Positions 26,405-35,172 are shown, numbered from the stretch's first letter. The stretch: DNA of 64,000 nt from Falsirhodobacter halotolerans (GCF_022899245.1 NZ_JALJAZ010000003.1:62001-126000); one strand, 5' to 3'. Numbers and translations are program-made. Notes: generated by a model from the sequence alone, not told the origin.

Positions 26405-28543
26405 ATGAACCGCCTGCTTCTCACGTCCGTCCTTGCGCTGGTCGCCGCACATCCGGCGCTGGCGGACACGACGTTCAACCGCATCGCCAGCTTTGCCACG
26501 CCGGACAACATGGCGATGGGCGAAGACCGCGCACGCGAAACCTCGGCCGAGATCATCTCGGTGTCCGAGGACGGCATGACGCTTGTCTATTCCGACAGCC
26601 CGCTGGGGGTCTTGGGCTTTGTGGACATCACCGATCCCGCCGCGCCCAAACCCTTGGGCAATGTGGCGATGGAGGGCGAGCCGACCACCGCCGTCATCAT
26701 CGGCGACCGCGTCTTCGTGGGCGTGGACACGACCACGGATCTGGACATGCCGTCGGGCGCGCTGCGGATGCTGGATTTGAACACGGAGGAGGTTCTGGAA
26801 AGCTGCGATCTGGGCGGCCAACCCGATTCCGTGGCAAAGGCCAAGGATGGCAGCTTCCTTGCCGTCGCGATCGAAAACCAGCGTGACGAGGACGAGAATG
26901 ACGGCGCCCTGCCGCAGATGCCCGCAGGTTTCGTCGTCAAGCTGCCGGTCGTGGACGGCACCATCGATTGCGCGGCAGTGCAGACCATCGACGTGACGGG
27001 TCTGGCCGACATCCATCCCGAAGACCCCGAACCGGAATATGTCGACGTGAACGACGCGGGCGAGATCGTGGTCACGTTGCAGGAAAACAACCACGTCATC
27101 ATCATCGGGGCGGACGGTCGGGTCGCCTCGCATTTCAGTGCGGGCACGGTCGATCTGGACGGCATCGACGCGCAGGACGACAAGGCGCTGAACTTCACCG
27201 ACAGCCTGACCGACGTGCCGCGCGAACCCGATGGCGTGAAGTGGCTGGGCACCGATCACATCGTCACCGCGAACGAGGGCGACTGGAAGGGCGGCAGCCG
27301 TGGCTGGACCATCTTCGATCGCGACGGGGGTGTGGTGTACGATTCCGGCAACAGCTTTGAACTGGCCGTCGCCGCCATCGGCCATTACCCCGACAAGCGG
27401 TCCGATGCCAAAGGGGTGGAGCCGGAAACGATCGAGATCGCGGAGTTCGACGGCACCCCCTATATCTTCGTGGTGTCCGAGCGGGGATCGGTGATCGGCG
27501 TTTATGATGCGACCGACCCGGCAGCGCCCGTTCTGACGCAGCTCCTTCCCTCGGGGATCAGCCCCGAAGGTCTGGTGGCGATCCCGGAGCGGAACCTGCT
27601 GGTGTCGGCCAACGAGGCGGATCTGGGCGAGGATGGCGGCGCGCGGGCGCATGTCATGGTGTATCAGGGCGGCGACGGCCCGGCCGCCTATCCCATGCTG
27701 ACCGCCGATGCGGGGATCGGCTGGGGCGCGCTGTCCGGGCTGGCTCTGGACGGGGACATGCTGCGGGCGGTGTCGGACAGCGTCTATGCCGCGCAACCGG
27801 CGATCTTCACCATCGACCCCACGCAGACCCCCGCGCGGATCGTGGCGAAAACCGTGGTGACCCGCGACGGCGCGCCGGCGGACAAGCTGGATCTGGAAGG
27901 GATCGTGGCCGACGGGCAGGGGGGCTTCTGGCTGGCGTCCGAAGGCAATCCCGAAAAGGACGTGCCCCATGCCCTGATCCGCGTGGACGCGAACGGTGCC
28001 ATCACGGACGAGGTGACCTTGCCCGACGATCTGGCCGCCGGGGCCACCCGCTATGGGTTCGAAGGGGTGGTGGTCGTGGACGGCATCGTCTGGCTGGCCG
28101 TGCAGCGCCCGTGGGACGGCGACGACAACGTGGCCAAGCTTTTGGCCTATGACCCGACGGCGCAGGCGTGGCTGGGGGCCGTCGCCTATCCCTTGGACAC
28201 GGCCGAGGAGGGCTGGATCGGCCTGTCGGACCTGGCCGTGCATGGCGACCACCTTTATCTGATCGAGCGGGACAACCTGATCGGCGAGGCCGCCCGCCTG
28301 AAGGCCATCACCCGCGTGGCGCTGGCCGATCTGACGCCGGCCCCGTTCGACGCCGCCCCCGTGATCGCGAAGGAGACCGTGCACGATCTGATCCCCGATC
28401 TGCGCCGCACGAACGGCTTTGTCGTGGACAAGGTCGAAGGGCTGACCATCGCCGAGGACGGCACCGCCTTTGTCGTGACCGACAATGACGGCGTCGATGA
28501 CAGCTCGGGCGAGACGCTGTTCTTCACCGTCCCCCTGAACTGA
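26405..28543 (+). CDS. Secreted esterase-like/phytase-like beta-propeller protein
   Basis: This 712-residue protein has a Sec signal (residues 1-20, ending ALA). The first half (about 25-420) has repeating beta-strand units such as FVDITDPAAPKPLGNV and VYDATDPAAPVLTQL, as in choice-of-anchor or YncE-like propellers. The second half (about 430-710) fits the esterase-like activity of phytase family, with DKLDLEGIVADGQGGFWLASEGN and NGFVVDKVEGLTIAEDGTAFVV. Many acidic residues suggest calcium binding. It probably acts on phosphate esters or lipids outside the inner membrane. Substrate unknown. Confidence 0.82.
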   Translation: MNRLLLTSVLALVAAHPALADTTFNRIASFATPDNMAMGEDRARETSAEIISVSEDGMTLVYSDSPLGVLGFVDITDPAAPKPLGNVAMEGEPTTAVIIGDRVFVGVDTTTDLDMPSGALRMLDLNTEEVLESCDLGGQPDSVAKAKDGSFLAVAIENQRDEDENDGALPQMPAGFVVKLPVVDGTIDCAAVQTIDVTGLADIHPEDPEPEYVDVNDAGEIVVTLQENNHVIIIGADGRVASHFSAGTVDLDGIDAQDDKALNFTDSLTDVPREPDGVKWLGTDHIVTANEGDWKGGSRGWTIFDRDGGVVYDSGNSFELAVAAIGHYPDKRSDAKGVEPETIEIAEFDGTPYIFVVSERGSVIGVYDATDPAAPVLTQLLPSGISPEGLVAIPERNLLVSANEADLGEDGGARAHVMVYQGGDGPAAYPMLTADAGIGWGALSGLALDGDMLRAVSDSVYAAQPAIFTIDPTQTPARIVAKTVVTRDGAPADKLDLEGIVADGQGGFWLASEGNPEKDVPHALIRVDANGAITDEVTLPDDLAAGATRYGFEGVVVVDGIVWLAVQRPWDGDDNVAKLLAYDPTAQAWLGAVAYPLDTAEEGWIGLSDLAVHGDHLYLIERDNLIGEAARLKAITRVALADLTPAPFDAAPVIAKETVHDLIPDLRRTNGFVVDKVEGLTIAEDGTAFVVTDNDGVDDSSGETLFFTVPLN

Positions 28544-28562
28544 TCTGTCGGCAGATGTGATG

Positions 28563-28594
28563 ACGGCGGCGCGGGGCATCCCTTGCGCCGCCGT
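28563..28594 (+). terminator. Hairpin after the phytase-like gene
   Basis: ACGGCGGCGC and GCGCCGCCGT form a perfect 10-bp stem with a 12-nt loop, 20 bp after the stop of the upstream gene and before the queC riboswitch. There is no U-tract, so it may act as a Rho-type end or as a barrier. Confidence 0.5.
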
Positions 28595-28618
28595 TGGCAT
28601 GGGGGTATGTGCCCCGGA

Positions 28619-28655
28619 ACCCGGTCGCAGCCTACCCGGGTCATCAAAACAAGGG
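28619..28655 (+). promoter_or_regulatory. preQ1-I riboswitch (type 2-like) controlling queCDEF
   Basis: The stretch runs ACCCGG-UCGCAG-CCUA-CCCGGGU, then an A-rich linker (CAUCAAAACAAGGG). It matches the Thermoanaerobacter tengcongensis preQ1-I aptamer in stem P1, the UCGCAG loop and the CAAAACAAGGG tail. P1 is 28619-28624 with 28636-28641; the loop CCU can pair with the tail AGGG to form the H-type pseudoknot. The AAGGG tail is also the ribosome site of queC (ATG at 28663), so preQ1 binding should block translation. This is feedback control by the product of the downstream pathway. Confidence 0.92.
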
Positions 28656-28662
28656 TATTGTG

Positions 28663-29361
28663 ATGAAGACGATTGTTATCTGCTCCGGCGGACTGGATTC
28701 CGTATCCTTGGCGCATCGCGTGGCGGCCGAGGGGGCGCTGCACATGCTGGTCTCCTTCGACTATGGCCAGCGGCACCGCAAGGAGATCGACTATGCCGCC
28801 CGCGCGGGCGAACGGCTGGGCGTGCCGCACCGGATCATCGACATGCGCGGCATCGGCGCGGCGCTGACCGGATCGGCGCTGACGGACGATCTGGACGTGC
28901 CGGACGGGCATTACGCCGAAGAGACGATGCGCGTGACCGTGGTGCCGAACCGCAACGCCATCATGCTGACCATCGCCTTCGGCATCGCCATGGCCGAAGG
29001 GGCGGACGCGGTGGCCACGGCGGTGCATGGGGGCGACCACTTCATCTATCCCGATTGCCGCCCCGCCTTCACCGAGGCGTTCGGCGCGATGCAGGCGGCG
29101 GCGCTGGACGGGTATGCCAAGGTCGCGCTGCTGACCCCTTATGTTCACCGCACCAAGGCCGATATCGTGACCGACGGCGCGGCGGCGGGCACACCGTTTG
29201 CCGAAACGTGGTCCTGCTACAAGGGCGGGGCGGTGCATTGCGGGCGCTGCGGCACCTGCGTCGAACGGCGCGAGGCCTTCGATCTGGCGGGGATCGCCGA
29301 TCCCACCGTCTATGCCGATCCCGACTTCTGGCGCGCGGCGGTGGAGGGACGTCATGTATAG
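28663..29361 (+). CDS. queC: 7-cyano-7-deazaguanine synthase QueC
   Basis: This 232-residue enzyme converts 7-carboxy-7-deazaguanine to preQ0 with ATP and ammonia. The PP-loop CSGGLDSVSLAHR is at residues 6-18, and the Zn-binding cysteines occur in SCYKGGAVHCGRCGTC near the C-terminus. The start at 28663 is 7 nt after the AAGGG tail of the riboswitch; an ATG-like frame further upstream would run through the aptamer and is rejected. It is the first gene of queC-queD-queE-queF. Confidence 0.96.
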   Translation: MKTIVICSGGLDSVSLAHRVAAEGALHMLVSFDYGQRHRKEIDYAARAGERLGVPHRIIDMRGIGAALTGSALTDDLDVPDGHYAEETMRVTVVPNRNAIMLTIAFGIAMAEGADAVATAVHGGDHFIYPDCRPAFTEAFGAMQAAALDGYAKVALLTPYVHRTKADIVTDGAAAGTPFAETWSCYKGGAVHCGRCGTCVERREAFDLAGIADPTVYADPDFWRAAVEGRHV

Positions 29362-29722
29362 GATCACCAAGGAATTCGCCTTCAGCGCGTCGCATCAGCT
29401 GATCGGCCTGCCGGTCGAACATCAATGCGCCCGCCTGCACGGCCACAATTACGTTGTGGTGGTGGAACTGGCCGCGCCCACGCTGAACGCCCACGGGTTC
29501 GTGCGCGACTACGGCGAACTGGCCCCGTTAAAGACGTGGATCGACGACACGTTCGACCATCGCCACCTGAATGATGTTCTGGTCGACGACATGGTGACGG
29601 CGGAAAAGCTGGCGAAGGTGATCTTCGACTGGTGCGCCGCCCGCTGGCCCGAAACCGCCGCCGTGCGGGTGTCGGAAACGCCGAAGACCTGGGCGGAATA
29701 CCGGCCCGGAACCGCATCATGA
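29354..29722 (+). CDS. queD: 6-carboxy-5,6,7,8-tetrahydropterin synthase QueD
   Basis: This 122-residue T-fold enzyme makes 6-carboxytetrahydropterin from dihydroneopterin triphosphate. Zn-ligand histidines are in FSASHQL and LHGHNY, the catalytic Cys in EHQCARLHG, and the His-Asp region in FDHRHLND. It starts at 29354 inside the end of queC (8-nt overlap) with GGAGGGA upstream. The short length is normal for QueD. Confidence 0.95.
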   Translation: MYRITKEFAFSASHQLIGLPVEHQCARLHGHNYVVVVELAAPTLNAHGFVRDYGELAPLKTWIDDTFDHRHLNDVLVDDMVTAEKLAKVIFDWCAARWPETAAVRVSETPKTWAEYRPGTAS

Positions 29723-30414
29723 TCCGCGTTGCCGAAATTTTCGGGCCGACGATCCAGGGGGAGGGCGTCCTGATCGGCCTGCCCACCGTCTTCGTGCGGA
29801 CGGGGGGATGCGATTACCGCTGTTCGTGGTGCGACAGCCTGCACGCCGTGGACAGCGCCTTTCGCCACACCTGGACCCCGATGGAGCCTGAGGCCGTCAT
29901 GGCCCGGATCGAGGATCTGTCGGGGGGCCGACCGCTGACCGTGTCGCTGTCGGGGGGCAACCCGGCGATCCAGCCGCTGGGGCCGCTGATCGCCTTGGGC
30001 CATGCCAAGGGATACCGGTTCGCGCTGGAAACCCAAGGCTCGGTCGCCAAGCCGTGGTTTGCCGATCTGGACACGCTGGTTTTATCGCCCAAGCCCCCTT
30101 CCTCGGGCGAGGTGACGGATTGGGACGCCTTTGCCGCCTGCTTGGTGCCGGGGCCGGAGACGATCATGAAGATCGTGATCTTCGACGACGCCGATTACGC
30201 CTATGCCCGCGCGGCCCATGCGCGGTTTCCGCAGCTTCCGCTTTATCTTCAACCCGGCAATCCCATGGTGGACGAGGCGAAGGCGGTGGATCAAAACGGT
30301 CTTGTGGACCGGATGCTGTGGTTGATCGACAAGACGGTTCAGGATGGCTGGTTCGCCCCCCGCATCCTGCCGCAACTGCACGTCATCCTTTGGGGCAATC
30401 GGAGGGGCGTATGA
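29719..30414 (+). CDS. queE: 7-carboxy-7-deazaguanine synthase QueE
   Basis: This 231-residue radical SAM enzyme forms the 7-deazaguanine ring. The cluster motif CDYRCSWC (CxxxCxxC) is at about residues 31-38, preceded by [15 protein letters not shown], the usual QueE N-terminus, and followed by LSGGNPAI, which binds SAM. It overlaps queD by 4 nt (ATGA) and queF by 4 nt, so the four enzymes are translationally coupled. Confidence 0.95.
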   Translation: MIRVAEIFGPTIQGEGVLIGLPTVFVRTGGCDYRCSWCDSLHAVDSAFRHTWTPMEPEAVMARIEDLSGGRPLTVSLSGGNPAIQPLGPLIALGHAKGYRFALETQGSVAKPWFADLDTLVLSPKPPSSGEVTDWDAFAACLVPGPETIMKIVIFDDADYAYARAAHARFPQLPLYLQPGNPMVDEAKAVDQNGLVDRMLWLIDKTVQDGWFAPRILPQLHVILWGNRRGV

Positions 30415-30872
30415 GCGAGACCATCTATTCCGGCCTGCAACAGCTTGGGGGGGCCACCGTCATGCCCGCCTCGCCCGAAGAGGCGGTGCTGGAGCGGGTT
30501 CAGAACCCGCAGGACGTGGCCTATCTGGTGCGCTTCACCGCGCCCGAGTTCACGTCGCTGTGCCCGATGACCGGCCAGCCCGATTTCGCGCATCTGATGA
30601 TCGACTATGTCCCCGGCGACTGGCTGGTGGAATCGAAGTCGTTGAAGCTGTTCCTCGGGTCGTTCCGCAATCACGGCGCGTTCCACGAGGATTGCACCGT
30701 GTCCATCGCGCGCCGGCTGGTGGAGTTTCTGGCCCCGCAATGGCTGCGCATCGGGGGATACTGGTATCCGCGCGGCGGCATTCCGATCGACGTGTTCTGG
30801 CAGACGGGCGAGGCGCCGAAGGGGGTCTGGATTCCCGATCAGGGGGTGCCCCCCTATCGCGGCCGTGGCTGA
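30411..30872 (+). CDS. queF: NADPH-dependent 7-cyano-7-deazaguanine reductase QueF
   Basis: This 153-residue protein is the short, unimodular QueF that reduces the nitrile preQ0 to preQ1. The catalytic Cys is in [12 protein letters not shown] and the QueF signature is ESKSLKLF near residue 78, followed by the NHGAFHED loop. The ATG follows GGAGGGG and overlaps the queE stop. preQ1, its product, is the ligand of the riboswitch at the head of the operon, closing a feedback loop. Confidence 0.96.
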   Translation: MSETIYSGLQQLGGATVMPASPEEAVLERVQNPQDVAYLVRFTAPEFTSLCPMTGQPDFAHLMIDYVPGDWLVESKSLKLFLGSFRNHGAFHEDCTVSIARRLVEFLAPQWLRIGGYWYPRGGIPIDVFWQTGEAPKGVWIPDQGVPPYRGRG

Positions 30873-31230
30873 CGCGGCGAACCTTGCGGGGCGGGTGTTG
30901 CTGGCCCTGCTGTTTCTGGGCGGGGCCGCCCAGAAATGGGCCGACCCTGCGCCGGTGATGCAGATGATCGGCGGCCTGGGCCTGCCCGAGACGCTGATCT
31001 GGCCGGTGGCCGCGTTCAACCTGATCGCGGGTTTGTGCCTGATCCTGGGGCCGAAGGTGCGGGTCTGGGCCATTATCCTCGCCCTTTATTGCATCGGCAC
31101 AAGCTGGTTTCACTGGCAGCTGCGGGCCGATCCTTGGCAGGTCACCATTGTCGTCAAGAACTGGGCCATCGCGGGCGGCCTTCTGGTGCTGGCGGCCCAG
31201 GGGCCGGGCCGCCTGACGATCTGGCGCTAG
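30865..31230 (+). CDS. DoxX-family membrane protein
   Basis: This 121-residue protein has four hydrophobic helices and the DoxX pattern [35 protein letters not shown] and [13 protein letters not shown]. The GTG start overlaps the queF stop by 8 nt, so it may be read through from the que operon, but no link to queuosine is known. DoxX relatives are often tied to redox or thiol stress; the role here is unknown. It converges with the M20 peptidase gene, the stops overlapping by 4 nt. Confidence 0.85.
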   Translation: MADAANLAGRVLLALLFLGGAAQKWADPAPVMQMIGGLGLPETLIWPVAAFNLIAGLCLILGPKVRVWAIILALYCIGTSWFHWQLRADPWQVTIVVKNWAIAGGLLVLAAQGPGRLTIWR

Positions 31231-32435
31231 ATCTCCATCCCGGCGGTGCCGAGGATCGCGGCCAGCGCCGCCGACTGCCCACGAAGCGAAAGGTCCGGTT
31301 CCACGTCGATCCATTCCTCCAGGCTGTGGGCGCGACCGCCCGCGCCGCCATGGCCGAACTTCACCGCAGGCACGCCAAGGCTCATCGGGATGTTGGCGTC
31401 GGTGGAGGAGGCGGTGCGCTTGGGCGAAAAGCCGAAGGCGCGGATGGCCGCCTCGGACGCGGCGACGATACGGGCATCCTCGGGGGTGGAGCCTGCGGGC
31501 CGCGCCCCCAGAACCGAGAAGGACACGGTGATGGTGCCAGACGCCGTGTCGCCCCGCGTGTTTTCGGCCTGCGCGGCCTCATCGGCCAGCCGGCGCACCT
31601 CGGCGTCGATCCGGTTCAGTTCGTCCGGGCTGACGGAGCGAAGGTCGATCTCCACCCACACCTCTTCGGGGATGGCGTTCACCGATGTGCCGCCCCCGAA
31701 CACGCTGGCGCAGAAACTGGTGCGGGGGTCCTTCGGCACCTCGATCCGGGACATGCCCGACAGGAACTGCCCCAGGGAATAGGCGGGATTGACCGTGCCG
31801 AACGCGCCAAGGCTGTGCCCGCCCGGCCCGTTGAACACCACCTTGTAGCGGTTGGACCCCACGGCCTTGGTCACCAGATCCTCCGTCTCGATCCCGTCGA
31901 TGGTGAAGAACGCCGTCACCTTGTCGCGCAGGGGGTTGTGGGCGAAGAAATGGCGCACACCGCGCAGGTCGCCTTTGCCCTCCTCGCCGACATCGCCCAT
32001 GAACAGGATGTCGTGGTCGGTCCGGATGCCGCCCGCATCCAGCGCGCGGATATAGGACAGAAGCGACGCAAGGCCGCGCGTGTCGTCGCCGATGCCCGGC
32101 GCGAACAGCTTCGTCCCCTCGCGCCGGACGGTCACGTCGGTGCCTTCGGGAAAGACCGTGTCCAGATGCGCCGACACGACGACGACCGATCCGTTGCCCC
32201 GCCCACGCCGCAGACCCATGACATTGCCTTCGGCGTCCTGCGTGCACTCCTCCAGCCCGTGCGCGCGCAGCATCTCCAGATAGGCCTGGGCGCGGCGCTC
32301 CTCCTTGAAGGGCGGGGCGGGGATTTCGGTCAGGGTCACGATCTCCTCCACGAAGCGGTCGTGATCGCGGCGCAGCGCCTCGGTCGCGGTGGCAAAGGAC
32401 GGGTGGGCGAGGATGTCGGCAACGTCGTGGGTCAT
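31227..32435 (-). CDS. M20-family metallopeptidase
   Basis: This 402-residue zinc hydrolase carries the M20 metal motifs: SAHLDTVFP, GIGDDTRGLASLL, the catalytic GDVGEEGKGD, and a C-terminal HSLEEW. The lid/dimerisation domain follows NGPGGHSLGAFG near residue 205. The pattern resembles peptidase T-like and related dipeptidases. The ATG at 32435 has AAGGATC upstream; the longer open frame to 32765 crosses the neighbouring promoter region. It is divergent from the NCS2 permease. Confidence 0.9.
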   Translation of the reverse strand: MTHDVADILAHPSFATATEALRRDHDRFVEEIVTLTEIPAPPFKEERRAQAYLEMLRAHGLEECTQDAEGNVMGLRRGRGNGSVVVVSAHLDTVFPEGTDVTVRREGTKLFAPGIGDDTRGLASLLSYIRALDAGGIRTDHDILFMGDVGEEGKGDLRGVRHFFAHNPLRDKVTAFFTIDGIETEDLVTKAVGSNRYKVVFNGPGGHSLGAFGTVNPAYSLGQFLSGMSRIEVPKDPRTSFCASVFGGGTSVNAIPEEVWVEIDLRSVSPDELNRIDAEVRRLADEAAQAENTRGDTASGTITVSFSVLGARPAGSTPEDARIVAASEAAIRAFGFSPKRTASSTDANIPMSLGVPAVKFGHGGAGGRAHSLEEWIDVEPDLSLRGQSAALAAILGTAGMEI

Positions 32436-32478
32436 GGGGATCCTTGGGGGGTGATCGAAGTGGCGGCAGGGTTTCCCA

Positions 32479-32500
32479 TGCCTTGCGCGAATGCAAGGCA
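32479..32500. repeat. Palindrome in the M20-NCS2 permease gap
   Basis: TGCCTTGC-N6-GCAAGGCA is a perfect 8-bp inverted repeat, 44 bp upstream of the peptidase start. It could be an operator or the hairpin of a leader RNA. Confidence 0.4.
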
Positions 32501-32517
32501 CGCCCCCACCCCGCGCC

Positions 32518-32536
32518 GCATATCCCCGCGATATGC
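32518..32536. repeat. Second palindrome in the M20-NCS2 permease gap
   Basis: GCATATC-CCCGC-GATATGC is a perfect 7-5-7 inverted repeat with an AT-rich core, placed about mid-gap between divergent genes. The form is typical of a dimeric repressor site. It is followed at 32548-32570 by two copies of CGCCGGGC. Confidence 0.4.
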
Positions 32537-32656
32537 CCTGAATTTGCGCAGATGACGAACGCCGGGCCGATCGCCGGGCATCCGGCCCTTGCCAGACCGG
32601 CCGCCTTGCGCGGATAACGGCGCCGTGATCCAACGCGCGACTCAAGAGGTGGCCGA

Positions 32657-33976
32657 ATGACGTATTTCCCGAAATGGCGGCGGGCGACCGGCCCCATGGT
32701 GATGCCGGATGAACGGCTTGGCGGCGGCGCGAGCGTGGTGCTGGGGTTGCAGCACCTTCTGGCAATGTCGGGGGCGACGATCCTTGCGCCGTTGCTGATG
32801 GGGTTCGATCCGAATCTGGCCATCCTGTTTTCGGGTATCGGCACCCTGATCTTCTTCGTGGCGGTGGGCGGGCGGATGCCCAGCTATCTCGGGTCGTCTT
32901 TCGCGTTCATCGCGGTGGTGATCGCGGCCACGGGATATGCGGGCAGCGGGCCGAACCCGAACATTGGCGTCGCGCTTGGCGGAATCATCGCCTGCGGCGT
33001 GGTCATGGCGGTGATCGGGGCCATCATTTCCGCCACCGGCACGGGGTGGGTGGAGCGGTTGATGCCCCCCGTCGTCACCGGCGCGGTGGGATCGGCCATC
33101 GGCCTGAACCTTGCGCCCGTCGCGGTGTCGGGGATCGAGGGAACCGGGGCGCACACCTTTGTGGCGCTGCTGACCATCCTCACGACCGCGCTGGCCGCCG
33201 TCTATGGCCCGCCGACGTTGCGGCGGTTGTCGATCCTTCTGGGAATCGCCGCGGGCTATGCTGCCGTGCTGATCCTGGGGAACGGAATGGGGTGGCTTCC
33301 GGGCATCGATTACGCCGCGCTGGCTGCCGCGCCGTGGATCGGGACGCCCAGCTTCGTCGCGCCGCAGTTTCAATGGGCGGCCATCGGGCTGATCGCGCCC
33401 GTCGCCGTCATTCTGGTGGCCGAAAATCTGGGCCATATCAAGGCTATCGGTGCGATGACCGAGCGCGACATGAACCCTTACATCGGACGCGGCCTGATCG
33501 GGGACGGAGTGGCCACGATAGTGTCGGGCATGGGCGGCGGCACGGGGGTCACGACCTATGCCGAGAATATGGGCGTCATGGCGGTCACCCGCGTCTATTC
33601 CACGCTGATCTTCGTGGTCGCGGCGGTGGTGGCGATCTGCCTGGGATTCTCGCCCAAGTTCGGGGCGGCCTTGCAGACGATTCCCGGCCCGGTTCTGGGC
33701 GGGCTGTCGGTGGTGGTCTTCGGGCTGATCGCGGCGGCGATGATCCGGCTGTGGGTGGACAACCGGGTCGATTTCTCGGACCCGCGCAATCTGGTGACGG
33801 TGGGCGTCACGCTGATCTTCGGCGCGGGGGATTTCAACGTGACGCTGGGCGGTTTTGCCGTGGGCGGCATCGGCACGGCCACCTTTGCCGCGATCCTGCT
33901 GCACCAGCTTCTGGGCCTGCGCCGCGCGGCCCCCGTAAGCCTGCCGCTGGACGAGGGGACGGCACGTCACCACTGA
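32657..33976 (+). CDS. NCS2-family uracil/xanthine permease
   Basis: This 439-residue, 14-helix-type carrier belongs to the nucleobase-cation symporter 2 family. Motifs include LGLQHLLAMSGATILAPLL in helix 1, the substrate-binding region LVAENLGHIKAIGAM, and GGTGVTTYAENMGVMAVTRVYS. The sequence is closest in style to UraA/RutG uracil carriers. A GGTGG-like ribosome site precedes the ATG. The gene is divergent from the M20 peptidase and no pyrimidine catabolism genes lie nearby. Confidence 0.92.
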   Translation: MTYFPKWRRATGPMVMPDERLGGGASVVLGLQHLLAMSGATILAPLLMGFDPNLAILFSGIGTLIFFVAVGGRMPSYLGSSFAFIAVVIAATGYAGSGPNPNIGVALGGIIACGVVMAVIGAIISATGTGWVERLMPPVVTGAVGSAIGLNLAPVAVSGIEGTGAHTFVALLTILTTALAAVYGPPTLRRLSILLGIAAGYAAVLILGNGMGWLPGIDYAALAAAPWIGTPSFVAPQFQWAAIGLIAPVAVILVAENLGHIKAIGAMTERDMNPYIGRGLIGDGVATIVSGMGGGTGVTTYAENMGVMAVTRVYSTLIFVVAAVVAICLGFSPKFGAALQTIPGPVLGGLSVVVFGLIAAAMIRLWVDNRVDFSDPRNLVTVGVTLIFGAGDFNVTLGGFAVGGIGTATFAAILLHQLLGLRRAAPVSLPLDEGTARHH

Positions 33977-33986
33977 ACACTTCACG

Positions 33987-34012
33987 AACATCATGGCCTG
34001 TGCCATGATGTT
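33987..34012 (+). terminator. Hairpin terminator after the NCS2 permease
   Basis: AACATCATGGC and GCCATGATGTT form a perfect 11-bp stem with a CTGT loop, 10 bp after the permease stop. Only three T residues end the hairpin, so efficiency is uncertain. It also sits just upstream of ogt. Confidence 0.58.
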
Positions 34013-34037
34013 TGCGTTCGGATTAGGGAGGTATGGG

Positions 34038-34523
34038 ATGCAATGGCGCACGTGGATGGACAGCCCCGTCGGGCGGCTGCAACTGATTGCCACGGATGAC
34101 GGGGTGTCCGCCGTGCTGTGGGAGGGGGAGGACGGGTCCCGCATCGGCCAGGGGCCGGTGCAGGACCGCGACGACCATCCCGTGCTGGAAGAAACCGCGC
34201 GTCAACTGAACGAATATTTTGCGGGCACCCGACAAAGTTTCGATCTGCCGATGGACGCCCGCGGGACGCCCTTCCAGCATGAGGTCTGGGCGGCGCTGCG
34301 CGCGATCCCCTATGGCGAGACGCGCAGCTATGGCGACATCGCGCGATCCCTGGGGCGGCCGAAGGCGTTCCGGGCGGTCGGGGCGGCAAACGGCCGCAAT
34401 CCCCTTTCCATCGTGTCGCCCTGTCACCGCGTGATTGCGACGGGTGGTGGACTTGGGGGCTTTGCCGGCGGGCTGGCGGTCAAGTCCCGCCTTCTGGACA
34501 TGGAACGGTCAGACCGGCCCTGA
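34038..34523 (+). CDS. ogt: Methylated-DNA-[protein]-cysteine S-methyltransferase
   Basis: This 161-residue suicide enzyme removes O6-methyl groups from guanine. The acceptor Cys is in the motif SPCHRVIATGGGLGGFAGG; upstream GTPFQHEVWAALRAIPYGETRSYGDIA and FRAVGAANGRNP complete the DNA-binding domain. The ATG at 34038 has GGAGG 6 nt upstream. It converges with an AlkA-type glycosylase (stops overlapping), forming an alkylation-repair pair. No Ada regulatory domain is present. Confidence 0.93.
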   Translation: MQWRTWMDSPVGRLQLIATDDGVSAVLWEGEDGSRIGQGPVQDRDDHPVLEETARQLNEYFAGTRQSFDLPMDARGTPFQHEVWAALRAIPYGETRSYGDIARSLGRPKAFRAVGAANGRNPLSIVSPCHRVIATGGGLGGFAGGLAVKSRLLDMERSDRP

Positions 34524-35126
34524 AAGGTAGATGTGCCAGGCCATGAGGGCCACGACCCCGCGCCAGGGACGCCACTCTTCGGCCATCATGCGCAGGGCCG
34601 GTTCGGGCGGGCGCGGGTCGGGCAGGGACAGGATGCGGGCCGTGCCGATCCGCACCGCCAGATCGCCTGCGGGCCAGATGTCGGCGCGATCCTCGGCCAT
34701 CAGAAGATAGATTTCCGCCGTCCACCGTCCGATCCCCTTGACGGCGGTCAGGGTGGCAACGGCCGCATCGTCGTCCCGTGGCAGCGCCGTCAGGTCCAAG
34801 GTGCCCGAGGCCACATGATCGGCCAGGCTTCGGGCATGGCCGATCTTCTGCCGCGAAAAGCCCGCCGCGCGAAACACCTCGTCCGGGGCGGCGGCGACAT
34901 CGGAGGGGTCGTTCACGTCCAACACCGCTTCCAGCCGCGCGAAACAGGCGGCGGCAGAGGCCACGCTGACCTGCTGGCCCAGGATGATCCGCAACAGCGC
35001 GCCCATGCCAGGGGCGATTCCATGGGGCGGGGGAAGGCCGCGCGCCTCCACCTCGCGGGCGAAGGCGGGATGGCGGCCGGCCAAGGCGGCGCATCCTAGG
35101 GCAATCTGATCGGGCGACAAGCTCAT
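34509..35126 (-). CDS. alkA: DNA-3-methyladenine glycosylase II, AlkA type
   Basis: This 205-residue protein is a helix-hairpin-helix glycosylase: IILGQQVSVASA near residue 48, the HhH LTAVKGIGRWTAEIYLLMA and the catalytic Asp in WPAGDLAVRIG. It excises alkylated purines. It lacks the N-terminal beta domain of E. coli AlkA, as is usual in alphaproteobacteria. The frame is open to an ATG at 35216, but starting there would cross a GGAAC-type promoter, so 35126 is preferred. It overlaps the 3' end of ogt. Confidence 0.88.
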   Translation of the reverse strand: MSLSPDQIALGCAALAGRHPAFAREVEARGLPPPHGIAPGMGALLRIILGQQVSVASAAACFARLEAVLDVNDPSDVAAAPDEVFRAAGFSRQKIGHARSLADHVASGTLDLTALPRDDDAAVATLTAVKGIGRWTAEIYLLMAEDRADIWPAGDLAVRIGTARILSLPDPRPPEPALRMMAEEWRPWRGVVALMAWHIYLSGPV

Positions 35127-35146
35127 CCTTCGCAATCTGGGGCAGG

Positions 35147-35172
35147 GGAACAGGGCGGGCAAGTTGAACGTT
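35147..35172 (+). promoter_or_regulatory. EcfG-type promoter of gpsA-ggpP-ggpS
   Basis: GGGGAAC, 17 bp, then CGTT is an exact match to the alphaproteobacterial general stress sigma (EcfG) consensus GGAAC-N16/17-CGTT. Transcription would start near 35180, about 170 bp before gpsA. The flanks also form GGGGAAC/GTTCCCC. A separate TATACT at 35333-35338 may be a housekeeping -10, but no -35 accompanies it. Confidence 0.6.

Noticed and set aside
26279-28600. Minus-strand open frame continuing upstream of ygiC to a total of 1177 codons
   Set aside because: It lies antisense to the phytase-like gene, whose plus-strand product has a signal peptide and recognisable folds. The antisense translation is rich in His, Arg, Gly and Gln and shows no family pattern. 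Long antisense frames are common at this GC content.
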